Assembly (NCBI RefSeq): GCF_019145235.1
Contig: NZ_JAHSTV010000011.1
Coordinates: 186,001 to 250,000 of the forward strand
Source of the DNA: Pseudomonas farris
GTDB taxonomy: Bacteria > Pseudomonadota > Gammaproteobacteria > Pseudomonadales > Pseudomonadaceae
Length of the DNA: 64,000 bases
Reading direction: 5' to 3'
Shown: positions 8,377 to 16,925 of the stretch, piece after piece
Numbering within the stretch: the stretch's first letter is position 1
How the letters are laid out: each line of letters begins with the position of its first letter
Position numbers and translations under genes: made by a program
The notes under the pieces: generated by a model
Told to the model about the DNA's origin: nothing
Databases searched by the model: none
The model's input: only the letters and a program-made list of their open reading frames with translations

Positions 8377-10149
8377 TTAATAAGTCCGAATCTTAGGTTC
8401 AAAAGTCGGAACAGTCTTCGGCGAGAAGTTCACAGCACGCTTGGTCACGCGCTTGTCACCCGGGAAGTACAGGGTGTGGCACAGCCAGTTTTCGTCGTCA
8501 CGGTCTTCGAAGTCTTCACGGGCGTGAGCACCGCGGGACTCTTTGCGCACCTCTGCAGCGATGGCAGTGGCTTCGGCCACTTCCAGCAGGTTCTGCAGTT
8601 CCAGCGCTTCGATACGCGCGGTGTTGAACGCCTGGCTCTTGTCGTTGATCTTGACGTTGGCGATACGGCCACGCAGATCAGCCAGCTGAGCAATACCCTT
8701 CTGCATGTATTCGCCGGTGCGGAACACACCGAAGTAGTTCTGCATGCAGTTTTGCAGTTCGCGACGCAGGGTTGCCACGTCTTCACCTTCGGTACGCTCG
8801 TTCAAAGCGGACAGACGTGCCAGGGCCGCGGTGATGTCAGCGTCGGTGGCCTCATCGTATTCGATACCGTCGGTCAGCGCTTTTTCCAGGTGCAGGCCGG
8901 CAGCGCGGCCGAATACCACCAGGTCGAGCAGCGAGTTGCCGCCCAGACGGTTGGCGCCGTGAACCGATACGCACGCCACTTCACCCACTGCGAACAGGCC
9001 AGGGATGATTTCGTCTACGCCTTCGTCGTTCTGGGTGATTGCCTGACCGTGAATGTTGGTCGGAACGCCGCCCATCATATAGTGGCAGGTCGGAACAACC
9101 GGAACCGGAGCAACAACAGGGTCAACGTGTGCGAAAGTCTTGGACAGTTCGCAGATGCCTGGCAGACGGCTGTGCAGCACTTCCTCGCCCAGGTGGTCGA
9201 GTTTGAGCATTACGTGGTCGCCATTCGGACCGCAACCGTTACCGGCAATGATTTCTTTAACCATCGAACGGGCAACAACGTCACGACCGGCAAGGTCTTT
9301 GGCGTTCGGAGCATAGCGCTCCATGAAACGCTCGCCGTGCTTGTTGATCAGGTAACCACCTTCACCACGGCAACCTTCAGTAACCAGAACACCGGCGCCG
9401 GCGATGCCGGTCGGGTGGAACTGCCACATTTCGATATCTTGTACCGGTACGCCGGCACGCAGCGCCATACCAACGCCGTCACCGGTGTTGATCAGGGCGT
9501 TGGTGGTCGAAGCGTAGATACGACCTGCACCGCCGGTGGCCAATACAGTGGCCTTGGCACGGATGTAGGTGGTTTCACCGGTTTCGATGCAGATGGCAAT
9601 CACGCCGACGAATGCGCCTTCCTGGTTTTTCACCAGATCAACAGCGTAGTACTCGTTCAGGAACGTGGTGCCAGCTTTCAGGTTGCCCTGATAAAGGGTG
9701 TGCAGCAGCGCGTGACCGGTACGGTCGGAAGCGGCGCAGGTACGGGCGGCCTGGCCACCTTTACCGTAGTCCTTGGACTGACCACCGAACGGACGCTGAT
9801 AGATACGACCTTGTTCGGTACGCGAGAACGGCATACCCATATGGTCCAACTCGTATACGGCGGCAGGACCTTCCTGACACATGTATTCGATAGCGTCCTG
9901 GTCACCGATATAGTCGGAACCCTTGACGGTATCGTACATGTGCCAGCGCCAGTCATCGTTCGGATCGGCAGACGCAATGGCGCAAGTGATGCCGCCCTGG
10001 GCCGACACGGTGTGCGAACGAGTCGGGAAAACCTTGGTGATCACGGCAGTCTTGTGACCACCCTGTGCCAGTTGCAGCGCTGCGCGCATGCCGGCACCGC
10101 CACCACCAATAATGATGGCGTCGAAAGAAATCGTTGGAATGTTAGCCAT
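8377..10149 (-). CDS. sdhA: Succinate dehydrogenase flavoprotein subunit
   Basis: The 590-residue protein has the FAD-binding start FDAIIIGGGGAGMRAALQLA, RSHTVSAQGGI carrying the histidine that binds FAD covalently, WQFHPTGIAGAG at the active site, and GEVACVSVHGANRLGGNSLLD. It oxidises succinate to fumarate on the cytoplasmic face of the inner membrane. It sits 3 bp after sdhD and 11 bp before sdhB, so sdhCDAB is one transcription unit. The length is normal. Confidence 0.98.
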   Translation of the reverse strand: MANIPTISFDAIIIGGGGAGMRAALQLAQGGHKTAVITKVFPTRSHTVSAQGGITCAIASADPNDDWRWHMYDTVKGSDYIGDQDAIEYMCQEGPAAVYELDHMGMPFSRTEQGRIYQRPFGGQSKDYGKGGQAARTCAASDRTGHALLHTLYQGNLKAGTTFLNEYYAVDLVKNQEGAFVGVIAICIETGETTYIRAKATVLATGGAGRIYASTTNALINTGDGVGMALRAGVPVQDIEMWQFHPTGIAGAGVLVTEGCRGEGGYLINKHGERFMERYAPNAKDLAGRDVVARSMVKEIIAGNGCGPNGDHVMLKLDHLGEEVLHSRLPGICELSKTFAHVDPVVAPVPVVPTCHYMMGGVPTNIHGQAITQNDEGVDEIIPGLFAVGEVACVSVHGANRLGGNSLLDLVVFGRAAGLHLEKALTDGIEYDEATDADITAALARLSALNERTEGEDVATLRRELQNCMQNYFGVFRTGEYMQKGIAQLADLRGRIANVKINDKSQAFNTARIEALELQNLLEVAEATAIAAEVRKESRGAHAREDFEDRDDENWLCHTLYFPGDKRVTKRAVNFSPKTVPTFEPKIRTY

Positions 10150-10152
10150 GGA

Positions 10153-10521
10153 TCAGATACCCCAGAGAATCTGCACACCCCAGACGAAGTAAGCGAACAT
10201 CGCAACGCCGCATACTGCCTGGAAAAGGAAACGTACTGCAGTCGCGGACTTGCCCAGCGCCATCGGCGTCAGGTAGTCAGTCGCGATGGTCCACATGCCG
10301 ACCCAGGCGTGAGCGCCCAGGGCCACAAGGGCCAGCAGACTGAAGATACGCATCCAGTTGCTTGCGAACAGTTCGTGCCATTGGGTGTAGCCAATGCCAG
10401 GATTCGCAACGAGGTATCCGATCAGGAAGATGAAATAAGCCGCGAGAACGACCGCAGACACACGCTGTGCCATCCAGTCATAGAGGCCCGAACGCGACAG
10501 GTTCGTAACGCTGGTTACCAT
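10153..10521 (-). CDS. sdhD: Succinate dehydrogenase membrane anchor subunit
   Basis: The 122-residue protein has three hydrophobic helices (about residues 20-40, 58-78 and 95-118) and the motif ALGAHAWVGMWTIATDYL, whose histidine is the likely haem b ligand and whose Asp-Tyr lies in the quinone pocket. The ATG giving MVTSVTNLSRSG is preferred to a TTG two codons upstream. It overlaps the end of sdhC by 7 bp, which points to coupled translation. Confidence 0.95.
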   Translation of the reverse strand: MVTSVTNLSRSGLYDWMAQRVSAVVLAAYFIFLIGYLVANPGIGYTQWHELFASNWMRIFSLLALVALGAHAWVGMWTIATDYLTPMALGKSATAVRFLFQAVCGVAMFAYFVWGVQILWGI

Positions 10522-10889
10522 ATCCAAACTCCCGCCAGAACGATCAACACCGCAGACACGGCGATAATGATTTGCGAGCCCAGCTTGCCGCCTTCCAGCG
10601 TCTCACCGATGCCCATATCCATAATCAAGTGGCGCACACCGGCTACCAGGTGATACAGAAGAGCGGACAGGAGGCCCCATGCTACGAACTTGGCCAGCGG
10701 ACTGGTCAAGCATGCCTTCACGTCGGCAAAACCTTCCTCGGAACCCAGAGACTTGCCCAATGCATACAGCATGAAGCCAAGGCCCAGGAAGAGGATGATG
10801 CCGGAAACACGGTGAAGAAACGACGTAACGCCGGTGATGGGGAGTTTGATGGTCCTTAGGTCTAGGTTTACAGGTCGTTGGCTTTTCAC
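10515..10889 (-). CDS. sdhC: Succinate dehydrogenase cytochrome b556 subunit
   Basis: The 124-residue protein has three membrane helices. FLHRVSGIILFLGL contains the conserved His-Arg-x-Ser of the quinone site, and LLYHLVAGVRHLIMDMG contains the haem-ligating histidine. The start is a GTG giving (M)KSQRPVNLDLRT; an in-frame TGA lies close upstream, so no longer form is possible. No strong Shine-Dalgarno is visible before it. It is the first gene of sdhCDAB and lies 134 bp downstream of a good promoter at 11023-11051. Confidence 0.94.
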   Translation of the reverse strand: MKSQRPVNLDLRTIKLPITGVTSFLHRVSGIILFLGLGFMLYALGKSLGSEEGFADVKACLTSPLAKFVAWGLLSALLYHLVAGVRHLIMDMGIGETLEGGKLGSQIIIAVSAVLIVLAGVWIW

Positions 10890-11022
10890 GGCTTTTTTTC
10901 ACACTGAAGAGCCCCTAACAATCAGGGCAAAGTTGTTGGGGAGTGCACTGGTCAGGTAACCACCACCCAGGGATGCGACCCCCAATAAAGCAGGCCCAAA
11001 AGCCCCTGGCGGTCGGTGGCCG

Positions 11023-11051
11023 AGTATAGACAGTTAGGCTACTAATGACAA
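11023..11051 (-). promoter_or_regulatory. Sigma-70 promoter of sdhCDAB
   Basis: On the minus strand TTGTCA (-35) is separated by 17 bp from TATACT (-10). It faces sdhC and leaves a leader of about 130 nt. Confidence 0.7.
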
Positions 11052-11165
11052 CGCGTTCGCCTTCCCCTAATAGCTGATTGCACAAGTGAGATAAAAGGCG
11101 TAAATGGCAGGCAATTTCGAGGAAAAAGTCCGGTTAAAGCCTTCTGGAGCAAGACTTTAGGCAAA

Positions 11166-11193
11166 TTGACATTCGAATTTATCTCACTATAGT
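11166..11193 (+). promoter_or_regulatory. Sigma-70 promoter of gltA
   Basis: A consensus TTGACA at 11166-11171 is followed after 16 bp by TATAGT at 11188-11193, with gltA starting about 50 bp further on. It is divergent from the sdhC promoter; the two -35 boxes are about 115 bp apart. AGGAGG (about 11241-11246) before gltA is a near-perfect ribosome-binding site. Confidence 0.75.
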
Positions 11194-11251
11194 GGTGCGG
11201 GCCCTGCGTGGGGGGTCTGTCTGATGATTTCAAGCATAAATAGGAGGCCAC

Positions 11252-12541
11252 ATGGCTGACAAAAAAGCGCAGTTGATCATCGAGGGCGCAGCCCCCGTCG
11301 AGCTGCCCATTTTAACCGGCACCGTTGGTCCCGATGTTATCGACGTTCGGGGCCTGACGGCCACGGGCCGTTTCACCTTTGACCCTGGTTTCATGTCGAC
11401 TGCCTCGTGCGAGTCGAAGATCACCTACATCGACGGCGACAACGGCATTCTGCTGCACCGCGGCTACCCGATCGAACAGCTGGCTGAAAAGTCGGACTAC
11501 CTGGAAACCTGCTATCTGCTGCTCAACGGCGAATTGCCGACCGCAGAACAGAAGGCCCAGTTCGTAGGCACCGTGAAGAACCACACCATGGTTCACGAGC
11601 AATTGAAGACCTTCTTCAACGGCTTCCGTCGCGACGCCCACCCGATGGCCGTCATGTGCGGCGTAGTTGGCGCCCTCTCGGCCTTCTACCACGACTCCCT
11701 CGACATCAATAACCCGCAGCATCGCGAAATCTCCGCGATCCGCCTGGTTGCCAAGATGCCGACCCTGGCCGCAATGGTTTACAAGTACTCCATGGGCCAA
11801 CCCATGATGTACCCGCGCAACGACCTGTCGTACGCGGAAAACTTCCTGCACATGATGTTCAACACCCCGTGCGAGATCAAACCGATCAGCCCGGTACTCG
11901 CCAAGGCCATGGACCGGATCTTCATCCTCCATGCCGACCACGAGCAGAACGCATCGACTTCTACCGTACGTCTGGCCGGTTCGTCGGGTGCCAACCCGTT
12001 CGCCTGTATCGCCGCCGGTATCGCTGCACTGTGGGGCCCTGCCCACGGCGGTGCGAACGAAGCCGTTCTGACCATGCTTGACGAGATTGGCGATGTTTCG
12101 AACATCGACAAGTACATCGCCAAGGCCAAGGACAAGAACGATCCGTTCAAATTGATGGGCTTCGGTCACCGGGTTTACAAAAACCGCGACCCACGCGCCA
12201 CCGTCATGAAGCAAACCTGCGACGAAGTACTGAAAGAGCTGGGCATCACCAACGATCCGCAACTCGAACTGGCCATGCGCCTGGAAGAGATCGCCCTGAC
12301 CGATCCGTACTTCATCGAGCGTTCGCTGTACCCGAACGTCGACTTTTACTCGGGGATTATCCTCAAGGCGATCGGCATTCCGACCAGCATGTTCACCGTG
12401 ATCTTCGCGCTGGCGCGGACCGTCGGCTGGATTTCCCACTGGAAAGAAATGCTCTCCAGCCCGTACAAGATCGGCCGCCCGCGCCAGTTGTACACCGGCT
12501 ACGAGTCGCGTGATATCACCAAGCTGGAAGACCGCGAATAA
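11252..12541 (+). CDS. gltA: Citrate synthase (type II, hexameric class)
   Basis: The 429-residue enzyme condenses acetyl-CoA with oxaloacetate. The large N-terminal extension (AQLIIEGAAPVELPILTGT) is that of the NADH-sensitive Gram-negative form. Active-site segments are LHADHEQNASTSTVRLAGSS and FGHRVYKNRDPRA, both with catalytic histidines, and the C-terminal RPRQLYTGYESRDI segment is present. It is monocistronic, with its own promoter and a strong terminator 37 bp after the stop, and is divergent from sdhC as in other pseudomonads. Confidence 0.98.
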   Translation: MADKKAQLIIEGAAPVELPILTGTVGPDVIDVRGLTATGRFTFDPGFMSTASCESKITYIDGDNGILLHRGYPIEQLAEKSDYLETCYLLLNGELPTAEQKAQFVGTVKNHTMVHEQLKTFFNGFRRDAHPMAVMCGVVGALSAFYHDSLDINNPQHREISAIRLVAKMPTLAAMVYKYSMGQPMMYPRNDLSYAENFLHMMFNTPCEIKPISPVLAKAMDRIFILHADHEQNASTSTVRLAGSSGANPFACIAAGIAALWGPAHGGANEAVLTMLDEIGDVSNIDKYIAKAKDKNDPFKLMGFGHRVYKNRDPRATVMKQTCDEVLKELGITNDPQLELAMRLEEIALTDPYFIERSLYPNVDFYSGIILKAIGIPTSMFTVIFALARTVGWISHWKEMLSSPYKIGRPRQLYTGYESRDITKLEDRE

Positions 12542-12577
12542 GACCTGTCTTGCGATAATGTCTTGAGCTGTACCGGG

Positions 12578-12608
12578 AACGGCCTCTATTGGATAGGGGC
12601 CGTTTTTG
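12578..12608 (+). terminator. Rho-independent terminator of gltA
   Basis: AACGGCCTCTAT pairs with ATAGGGGCCGTT (12 bp with one G-T pair) around a 3-nt loop and is followed by TTTTTGTTT. Confidence 0.9.
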
Positions 12609-12632
12609 TTTGTGCCTGACGTTGAATGACGC

Positions 12633-13473
12633 GGCGGCCTGAGGGCCGACCGGGCTCTATGGTTGTGTCCATATCCGTTTCTTCGGTTGCGCCGGCTGGC
12701 GGTTCCGCTCTTACAGCGGGTCACTTTCGAAAAGCGCGAAAGTAACCAAAGCGCTTCTGCCCCTGTCGTTCGGTGCCTCGCCTAGGCTCGGCATACCCTC
12801 GCTCCGGTCCTGCTCCGTGGGCCCGCCGCCATCGGCCATCCATGGCCGGGGGCGGCTAACCCGGCATCCATGCCGGGTTGCCCACTGCGCAGAACCTCCA
12901 CTCGGCCTCTCGAGGGGGCGGTGCGTCAACATCAAAAGCTGCAGGCGAGCTAACGCTCGGCCTGTTGAGTGGTGAAAAGCAGAGCGGATATGCTCTGATT
13001 TTGGATGTGCTCTGATTTTTTGTGGGAGCTGGCTTGTCGGGTCGCCGCATCGCTGCGATGGCGCCTGTCAGCCGACCAATTTTCCCCGGATGTACCCAGT
13101 CCAACTGTGGGAGCGGGCTTGCTCGCGAAGCTGTTGATCTTGCCGTTGCTTTGGCTTTGGCTTTTGATCTTGATCGTGATCTGTTGCCCCTTTCCCAGAG
13201 GCCGAACGCAGGTATTGCGCAGGGGGCACCGCGGCAAGGATGCCTCGGTAGCCGCCCCCGGCCATGGATGGCCGATGGCGGCGGGCCCCCGGAGCAATGC
13301 CTTCGTTATGGCATGCCGAGCCTAGGCGAGGCACCGAATGGAGGGGCAAAGCCTTTTGGTTCCTTTTCGGCGTTTGGAAAAGGGACTCGCTGTAAGAGCG
13401 AAACCGCCAGCCGGCGTTACCGCAGAAACGGATATGTACACCATCAAAGAGCACGGTCGGCTATCAGGCCGCC
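12633..13473. repeat. Large imperfect inverted repeat, 278-bp arms, no gene
   Basis: The arm 12633-12910 matches the reverse complement of 13197-13473 along its whole length, for example CATATCCGTTTCT, GCCGGCTGGCGGTT, CGGTGCCTCGCCTAGGCT and CGCCGCCATCGGCCATCCA are shared. I judge identity by eye at roughly four bases in five. The 286-bp centre holds a REP (13107-13130) and a degenerate one (about 13021-13045). Open frames here read the repeat and have no homology I recognise. The arms contain further hairpins around GGCCATCCATGGCC. It looks like two oppositely placed copies of a dispersed Pseudomonas repeat. Confidence 0.75.
13107..13130 (+). repeat. Single REP element
   Basis: GTGGGAGCGGGCTTGCTCG followed by CGAAG, a full match to the commonest REP of this window, in the centre of the large inverted repeat. 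Confidence 0.8.
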
Positions 13474-13511
13474 TTCGCGAGCAAGCCGAACAGAGTGCGA
13501 TAACCGCCCAA

Positions 13512-13549
13512 TAAAAAATGCCCCGATCTCTCGACCGGGGCATTCGTTT
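13512..13549 (-). terminator. Terminator of the actP operon
   Basis: AATGCCCCG and CGGGGCATT form the stem; on the minus strand it runs into TTTTTTATT, 24 bp after the actP stop. A weaker T run on the other side could stop plus-strand transcription as well. Confidence 0.88.
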
Positions 13550-13573
13550 TAGCGCGGCTTATATATAGAAGCC

Positions 13574-15232
13574 TTAGTGCGAAACCGCCCCACTCGCCCC
13601 CAACCCGGTCTGCGAACGAACAAACTGCGGGAAGAACAGCGCCCGCTCGTTCACGCCCTCGGCGGACTTGTCAGTGATCGAGAAGAACCAGATCCCGACA
13701 AACGCAATGGCCATAGAGAACAGCGCCGGGTATTCATACGGGAAGATCGCCTTCTCGTGACCGAGGATCTGCACCCAGATGGTTGGCCCCAGCACCATCA
13801 AGCCAACAGCACTGACCAGACCCAGCCAGCCGCCGATCATCGCACCGCGAGTCGTCAGCTTCTTCCAGTACATCGAAAGCAGCAGCACCGGGAAGTTGCA
13901 GCTCGCCGCGATGGAGAACGCCAGGCCCACCATGAACGCGATGTTCTGCTTCTCGAACAGAATGCCCAGGCCGATCGCCAGCACCGCCAGAGCGATGGTG
14001 GTGATTTTAGAGACGCGGATCTCGTCCTTCTCGTTGGCCTTGCCCTTCTTGATCACACTGGCATACAGGTCATGAGACACCGCCGATGCGCCGGCCAGGG
14101 TCAGACCAGCTACCACCGCCAGGATGGTTGCGAACGCCACCGCCGAGATGAAGCCCAGGAAGATACTGCCCCCGACCGCGTTGGCCAGGTGCACCGCCGC
14201 CATGTTGTTGCCGCCCAATAGCGCGCCGGCCGCATCTTTGAAGGCCGGGTTGGTGCTGACCAGCAGGATCGCGCCGAAGCCGATGATGAAGGTCAGGATG
14301 TAGAAGTAGCCAATGAAGCCGGTTGCATACAGCACGCTTTTACGTGCTTCTTTAGCGTCGCTCACGGTGAAGAAGCGCATCAGGATGTGCGGCAGGCCAG
14401 CGGTACCGAACATCAGCGCCAGACCAAGGGAGAACGCCGAGATCGGATCTTTCACCAAGCCGCCCGGGCTCATGATCGCTTCACCTTTAGGGTGAACCTT
14501 GATCGCCTCGGAGAACAGCGCGTTGAAGTCGAAGTTGACGTGTTTCATTACCATCAGCGCCATGAACGAGGCACCGGACAGCAACAGCACCGCCTTGATG
14601 ATCTGCACCCAGGTAGTCGCCAGCATGCCGCCGAACAGCACGTACAGGCACATCAGGATACCGACCAGGATCACCGCAACGTGATAGTCGAGACCGAACA
14701 GCAGCTGAATCAGTTTGCCGGCACCCACCATTTGCGCGATCAGGTAGAACGCCACCACCACCAGCGAACCGCAAGCGGACAGCGAGCGAATCTGGGTTTG
14801 CCCCAGGCGGTAGGACGCCACGTCGGCAAAGGTGTACTTGCCCAGGTTGCGCAGGCGCTCGGCGATCAGGAACAGAATGATCGGCCAGCCCACCAGGAAG
14901 CCGATCGAGTAGATCAGGCCGTCGTAGCCCGAGGTGAACACCAGGGCGGAAATACCCAGGAAGGACGCCGCGGACATGTAGTCACCGGCAATCGCCAGAC
15001 CGTTCTGGAAACCGGTGATCTTGCCGCCCGCCGCATAGTAGTCGGCGGCCGAGTTGTTTTTCTTGGAAGCCCAGTAAGTGATATATAAAGTCGCGCCGAC
15101 GAACGCCACGAACATCAGGATCGCCGCGACGTTCAGGGGTTGTTTGGTCACTGCACCGGTCAAGGCGTCAGCCGCCCAGGCGCCAGGTGCAAAAGCTGCG
15201 ATGCTCAATAGAGCCATTAGACGCCGGATCAT
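13574..15232 (-). CDS. actP: Cation/acetate symporter
   Basis: The 552-residue solute:sodium symporter has a cleavable N-terminal signal (MIRRLMALLSIAAFAPGAWA), a feature of ActP, followed by about 13 membrane helices. Family segments include YYAAGGKITGFQNGLAIAGD, MSAASFLGISALVF and GTAGLPHILMRFFTVSDAKE. It imports acetate and similar short acids with sodium. The ATG overlaps the DUF485 stop by 4 bp (ATGA), which fixes the start; the open frame continues upstream but only as antisense of that gene. The acs gene that often accompanies actP is not in the window. Confidence 0.96.
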   Translation of the reverse strand: MIRRLMALLSIAAFAPGAWAADALTGAVTKQPLNVAAILMFVAFVGATLYITYWASKKNNSAADYYAAGGKITGFQNGLAIAGDYMSAASFLGISALVFTSGYDGLIYSIGFLVGWPIILFLIAERLRNLGKYTFADVASYRLGQTQIRSLSACGSLVVVAFYLIAQMVGAGKLIQLLFGLDYHVAVILVGILMCLYVLFGGMLATTWVQIIKAVLLLSGASFMALMVMKHVNFDFNALFSEAIKVHPKGEAIMSPGGLVKDPISAFSLGLALMFGTAGLPHILMRFFTVSDAKEARKSVLYATGFIGYFYILTFIIGFGAILLVSTNPAFKDAAGALLGGNNMAAVHLANAVGGSIFLGFISAVAFATILAVVAGLTLAGASAVSHDLYASVIKKGKANEKDEIRVSKITTIALAVLAIGLGILFEKQNIAFMVGLAFSIAASCNFPVLLLSMYWKKLTTRGAMIGGWLGLVSAVGLMVLGPTIWVQILGHEKAIFPYEYPALFSMAIAFVGIWFFSITDKSAEGVNERALFFPQFVRSQTGLGASGAVSH

Positions 15233-15540
15233 TGCTGAGCCTCCTTGAGAATCGCATTGTTCAAGTCGTCGAATTCGCCATTGGCGCGTCGCACGTAGAT
15301 GCCCGTCAGGATAAAGGCCGAAACGATCAGCCCGACTCCGATCGGAATGCCCCAGGTAATCGAAGACTCGGGGCTGATTTTCGCGCCCAGAATATGCGGC
15401 CCGTAAGCAATCAAAAGGATGAATCCGGAGTACAGCCCAAGCATGATCGCTGAAAGAATCCAGGCGAATCGTTCTCTCTTGCTGACCAGCTCTTTGAAGC
15501 GCGAGCTGTTTTGAATCGAGAGGTAAATGCTGTCGTTCAT
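15229..15540 (-). CDS. DUF485 inner-membrane protein (YjcH family)
   Basis: The 103-residue protein has two membrane helices (about residues 25-48 and 60-82) and the NSSRFKELVSKRERFAW start typical of DUF485. The family is nearly always encoded just before actP and is thought to help or regulate the permease; no biochemical role is firmly known. It overlaps actP by ATGA and is the first gene of the pair. It lies 205 bp from the next gene, across a terminator for the neighbouring unit. Confidence 0.92.
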   Translation of the reverse strand: MNDSIYLSIQNSSRFKELVSKRERFAWILSAIMLGLYSGFILLIAYGPHILGAKISPESSITWGIPIGVGLIVSAFILTGIYVRRANGEFDDLNNAILKEAQQ

Positions 15541-15671
15541 TGTTTTTATCCTCGCAGCACAGATTTAGTTGGAACGGTATCCACTCTATGCGGCTGCCGG
15601 ACAGGTTCCAGACGACCTTAGTATTAGAACGACATGACAGAGTCGCCATTTTTCAGCATGCATTAAACATA

Positions 15672-15714
15672 TAAAAAAGCAAAAGGCCCCTTGGCATATA
15701 TGCCAAGGGGCCTT
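15672..15714 (-). terminator. Terminator of the betaine-binding-protein gene
   Basis: AAGGCCCCTTGGCATA and its exact reverse complement form a perfect 32-bp palindrome (15683-15714); on the minus strand it is followed by TTTTGCTTTTTT. Confidence 0.92.
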
Positions 15715-15745
15715 GAGAGATACTGACTAGACGCTTCAGGTCAAA

Positions 15746-16597
15746 TCATTTGGTCCAGTCGGCAACGCGGTCCGGGTGTTTGGCAATCCAGTCTTTCGCT
15801 GCGGCTTCAGGCTTGGCGCCCTCCTGAATAGCCAACATGACCTCGCCGATTTCGTCTTTCGACGCCCACTGGAAGTTCTTCAGGAACTTCGCAACTTCAG
15901 GTGCTTTGGCATCCAGGCCTTTGCTACCGATGCTGTTCACGGTTTCAGCCGCGCCATAAACGCCTTTCGGGTCGTCCAGGAAGCGCAGTTTCCACTTGGC
16001 GAACATCCAGTGCGGCACCCAACCGGTGACGGCAATGGATTCGTTTTTCTTCTCGGCACGGGTCAGCTCGGCAATCATACCGGCGCCGGAACTGGCCTTG
16101 AGGGTGTAGCCGTCCAGGCCATAGTCCTTGATCGCCTGCTCGGACTTGAGCATCACGCCTGAACCGGCGTCGATGCCGACGATACGGTTTTTGAAGCTGT
16201 CGTCGGTTTTCAGATCGGCAATAGACTTGGCCTTGACGTACTCCGGCACGATCAGGCCGATTTTCGCATCCTTGAAGTTCGGGCCGTAATCGACGACCTG
16301 ATCCTTGTTCTTGGTCCAGTATTCACCGTGGGTCACGGGCAGCCACGCCGACAGCATGGCGTCGAGTTTGCCAGTGGCCACACCCTGCCACATGATCCCG
16401 GTGGCAACCGCTTGCAGCTTCACGTCATAACCGAGTTTCTGCCTGATCACTTCTGCGGCCACGTTGGTCGTGGCGACGCTGTCCGACCAGCCGTCTACAT
16501 AACCGATCGTCACTGCCTTGCCTTCAGCACTGGCCACTGTAGAACTGATCGCCAGCACCAAAGCGGCACCTGCGCCCAAGAGTCGTCGCATCTTCAT
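15746..16597 (-). CDS. Periplasmic glycine betaine / quaternary amine binding protein
   Basis: The 283-residue OpuAC-type protein starts with a signal peptide (MKMRRLLGAGAALVLAISST, cleaved near VASAEG). The mature part has tryptophan-bearing segments that form the aromatic box for trimethylammonium groups: IGYVDGWSDSVATTN, SAWLPVTHGEYW and TGWVPHWMFAKWKLRFL. No permease or ATPase gene is adjacent. In Pseudomonas several solo binding proteins (BetX, CbcX, CaiX) share one CbcWV transporter, and this is one of that set or a close relative. The ATG with GGGGAA seven bases upstream is used as start. Confidence 0.88.
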   Translation of the reverse strand: MKMRRLLGAGAALVLAISSTVASAEGKAVTIGYVDGWSDSVATTNVAAEVIRQKLGYDVKLQAVATGIMWQGVATGKLDAMLSAWLPVTHGEYWTKNKDQVVDYGPNFKDAKIGLIVPEYVKAKSIADLKTDDSFKNRIVGIDAGSGVMLKSEQAIKDYGLDGYTLKASSGAGMIAELTRAEKKNESIAVTGWVPHWMFAKWKLRFLDDPKGVYGAAETVNSIGSKGLDAKAPEVAKFLKNFQWASKDEIGEVMLAIQEGAKPEAAAKDWIAKHPDRVADWTK

Positions 16598-16925
16598 CGT
16601 TACTTCCCCGAAAGTGCTGCGCTCGACGGATGCCGAGCCGCTCAACGTATTGTTATGGTGCACAGCGCCCCCATCACGCCTCACTGCAAACTCGTTCAAA
16701 CATCAGCGGAGTACTGACGATTGGATGATCAACCTGACGCCCACGATGACCTGCTCTGCCAGCGACCTCAAGGCATCGAGAAACGACATCAGAAGGCCAT
16801 TAATTGCAACCGTCGCAACTCCATCCGCCACCCCGCCCGAACTTTGCATGTCAAAATTATGCAGGCCACCAAGCGCGGGACAAATGCAGGTAACATGCGC
16901 GGCTTTGTTCCCAGACGGCCTGACC

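Noticed and set aside
8476..10653. 725-codon plus-strand frame across sdhA and sdhD
   Set aside because: Antisense shadow of well-identified sdh genes; low-complexity composition and no known motif.
11312..12724. 470-codon minus-strand frame
   Set aside because: Antisense to gltA and running into its terminator and the repeat region.
12711..13552. Several small open frames in the gene-free kilobase
   Set aside because: They read the inverted repeat arms in various frames, and the protein strings mirror the DNA repeat. No ribosome sites or families recognised.
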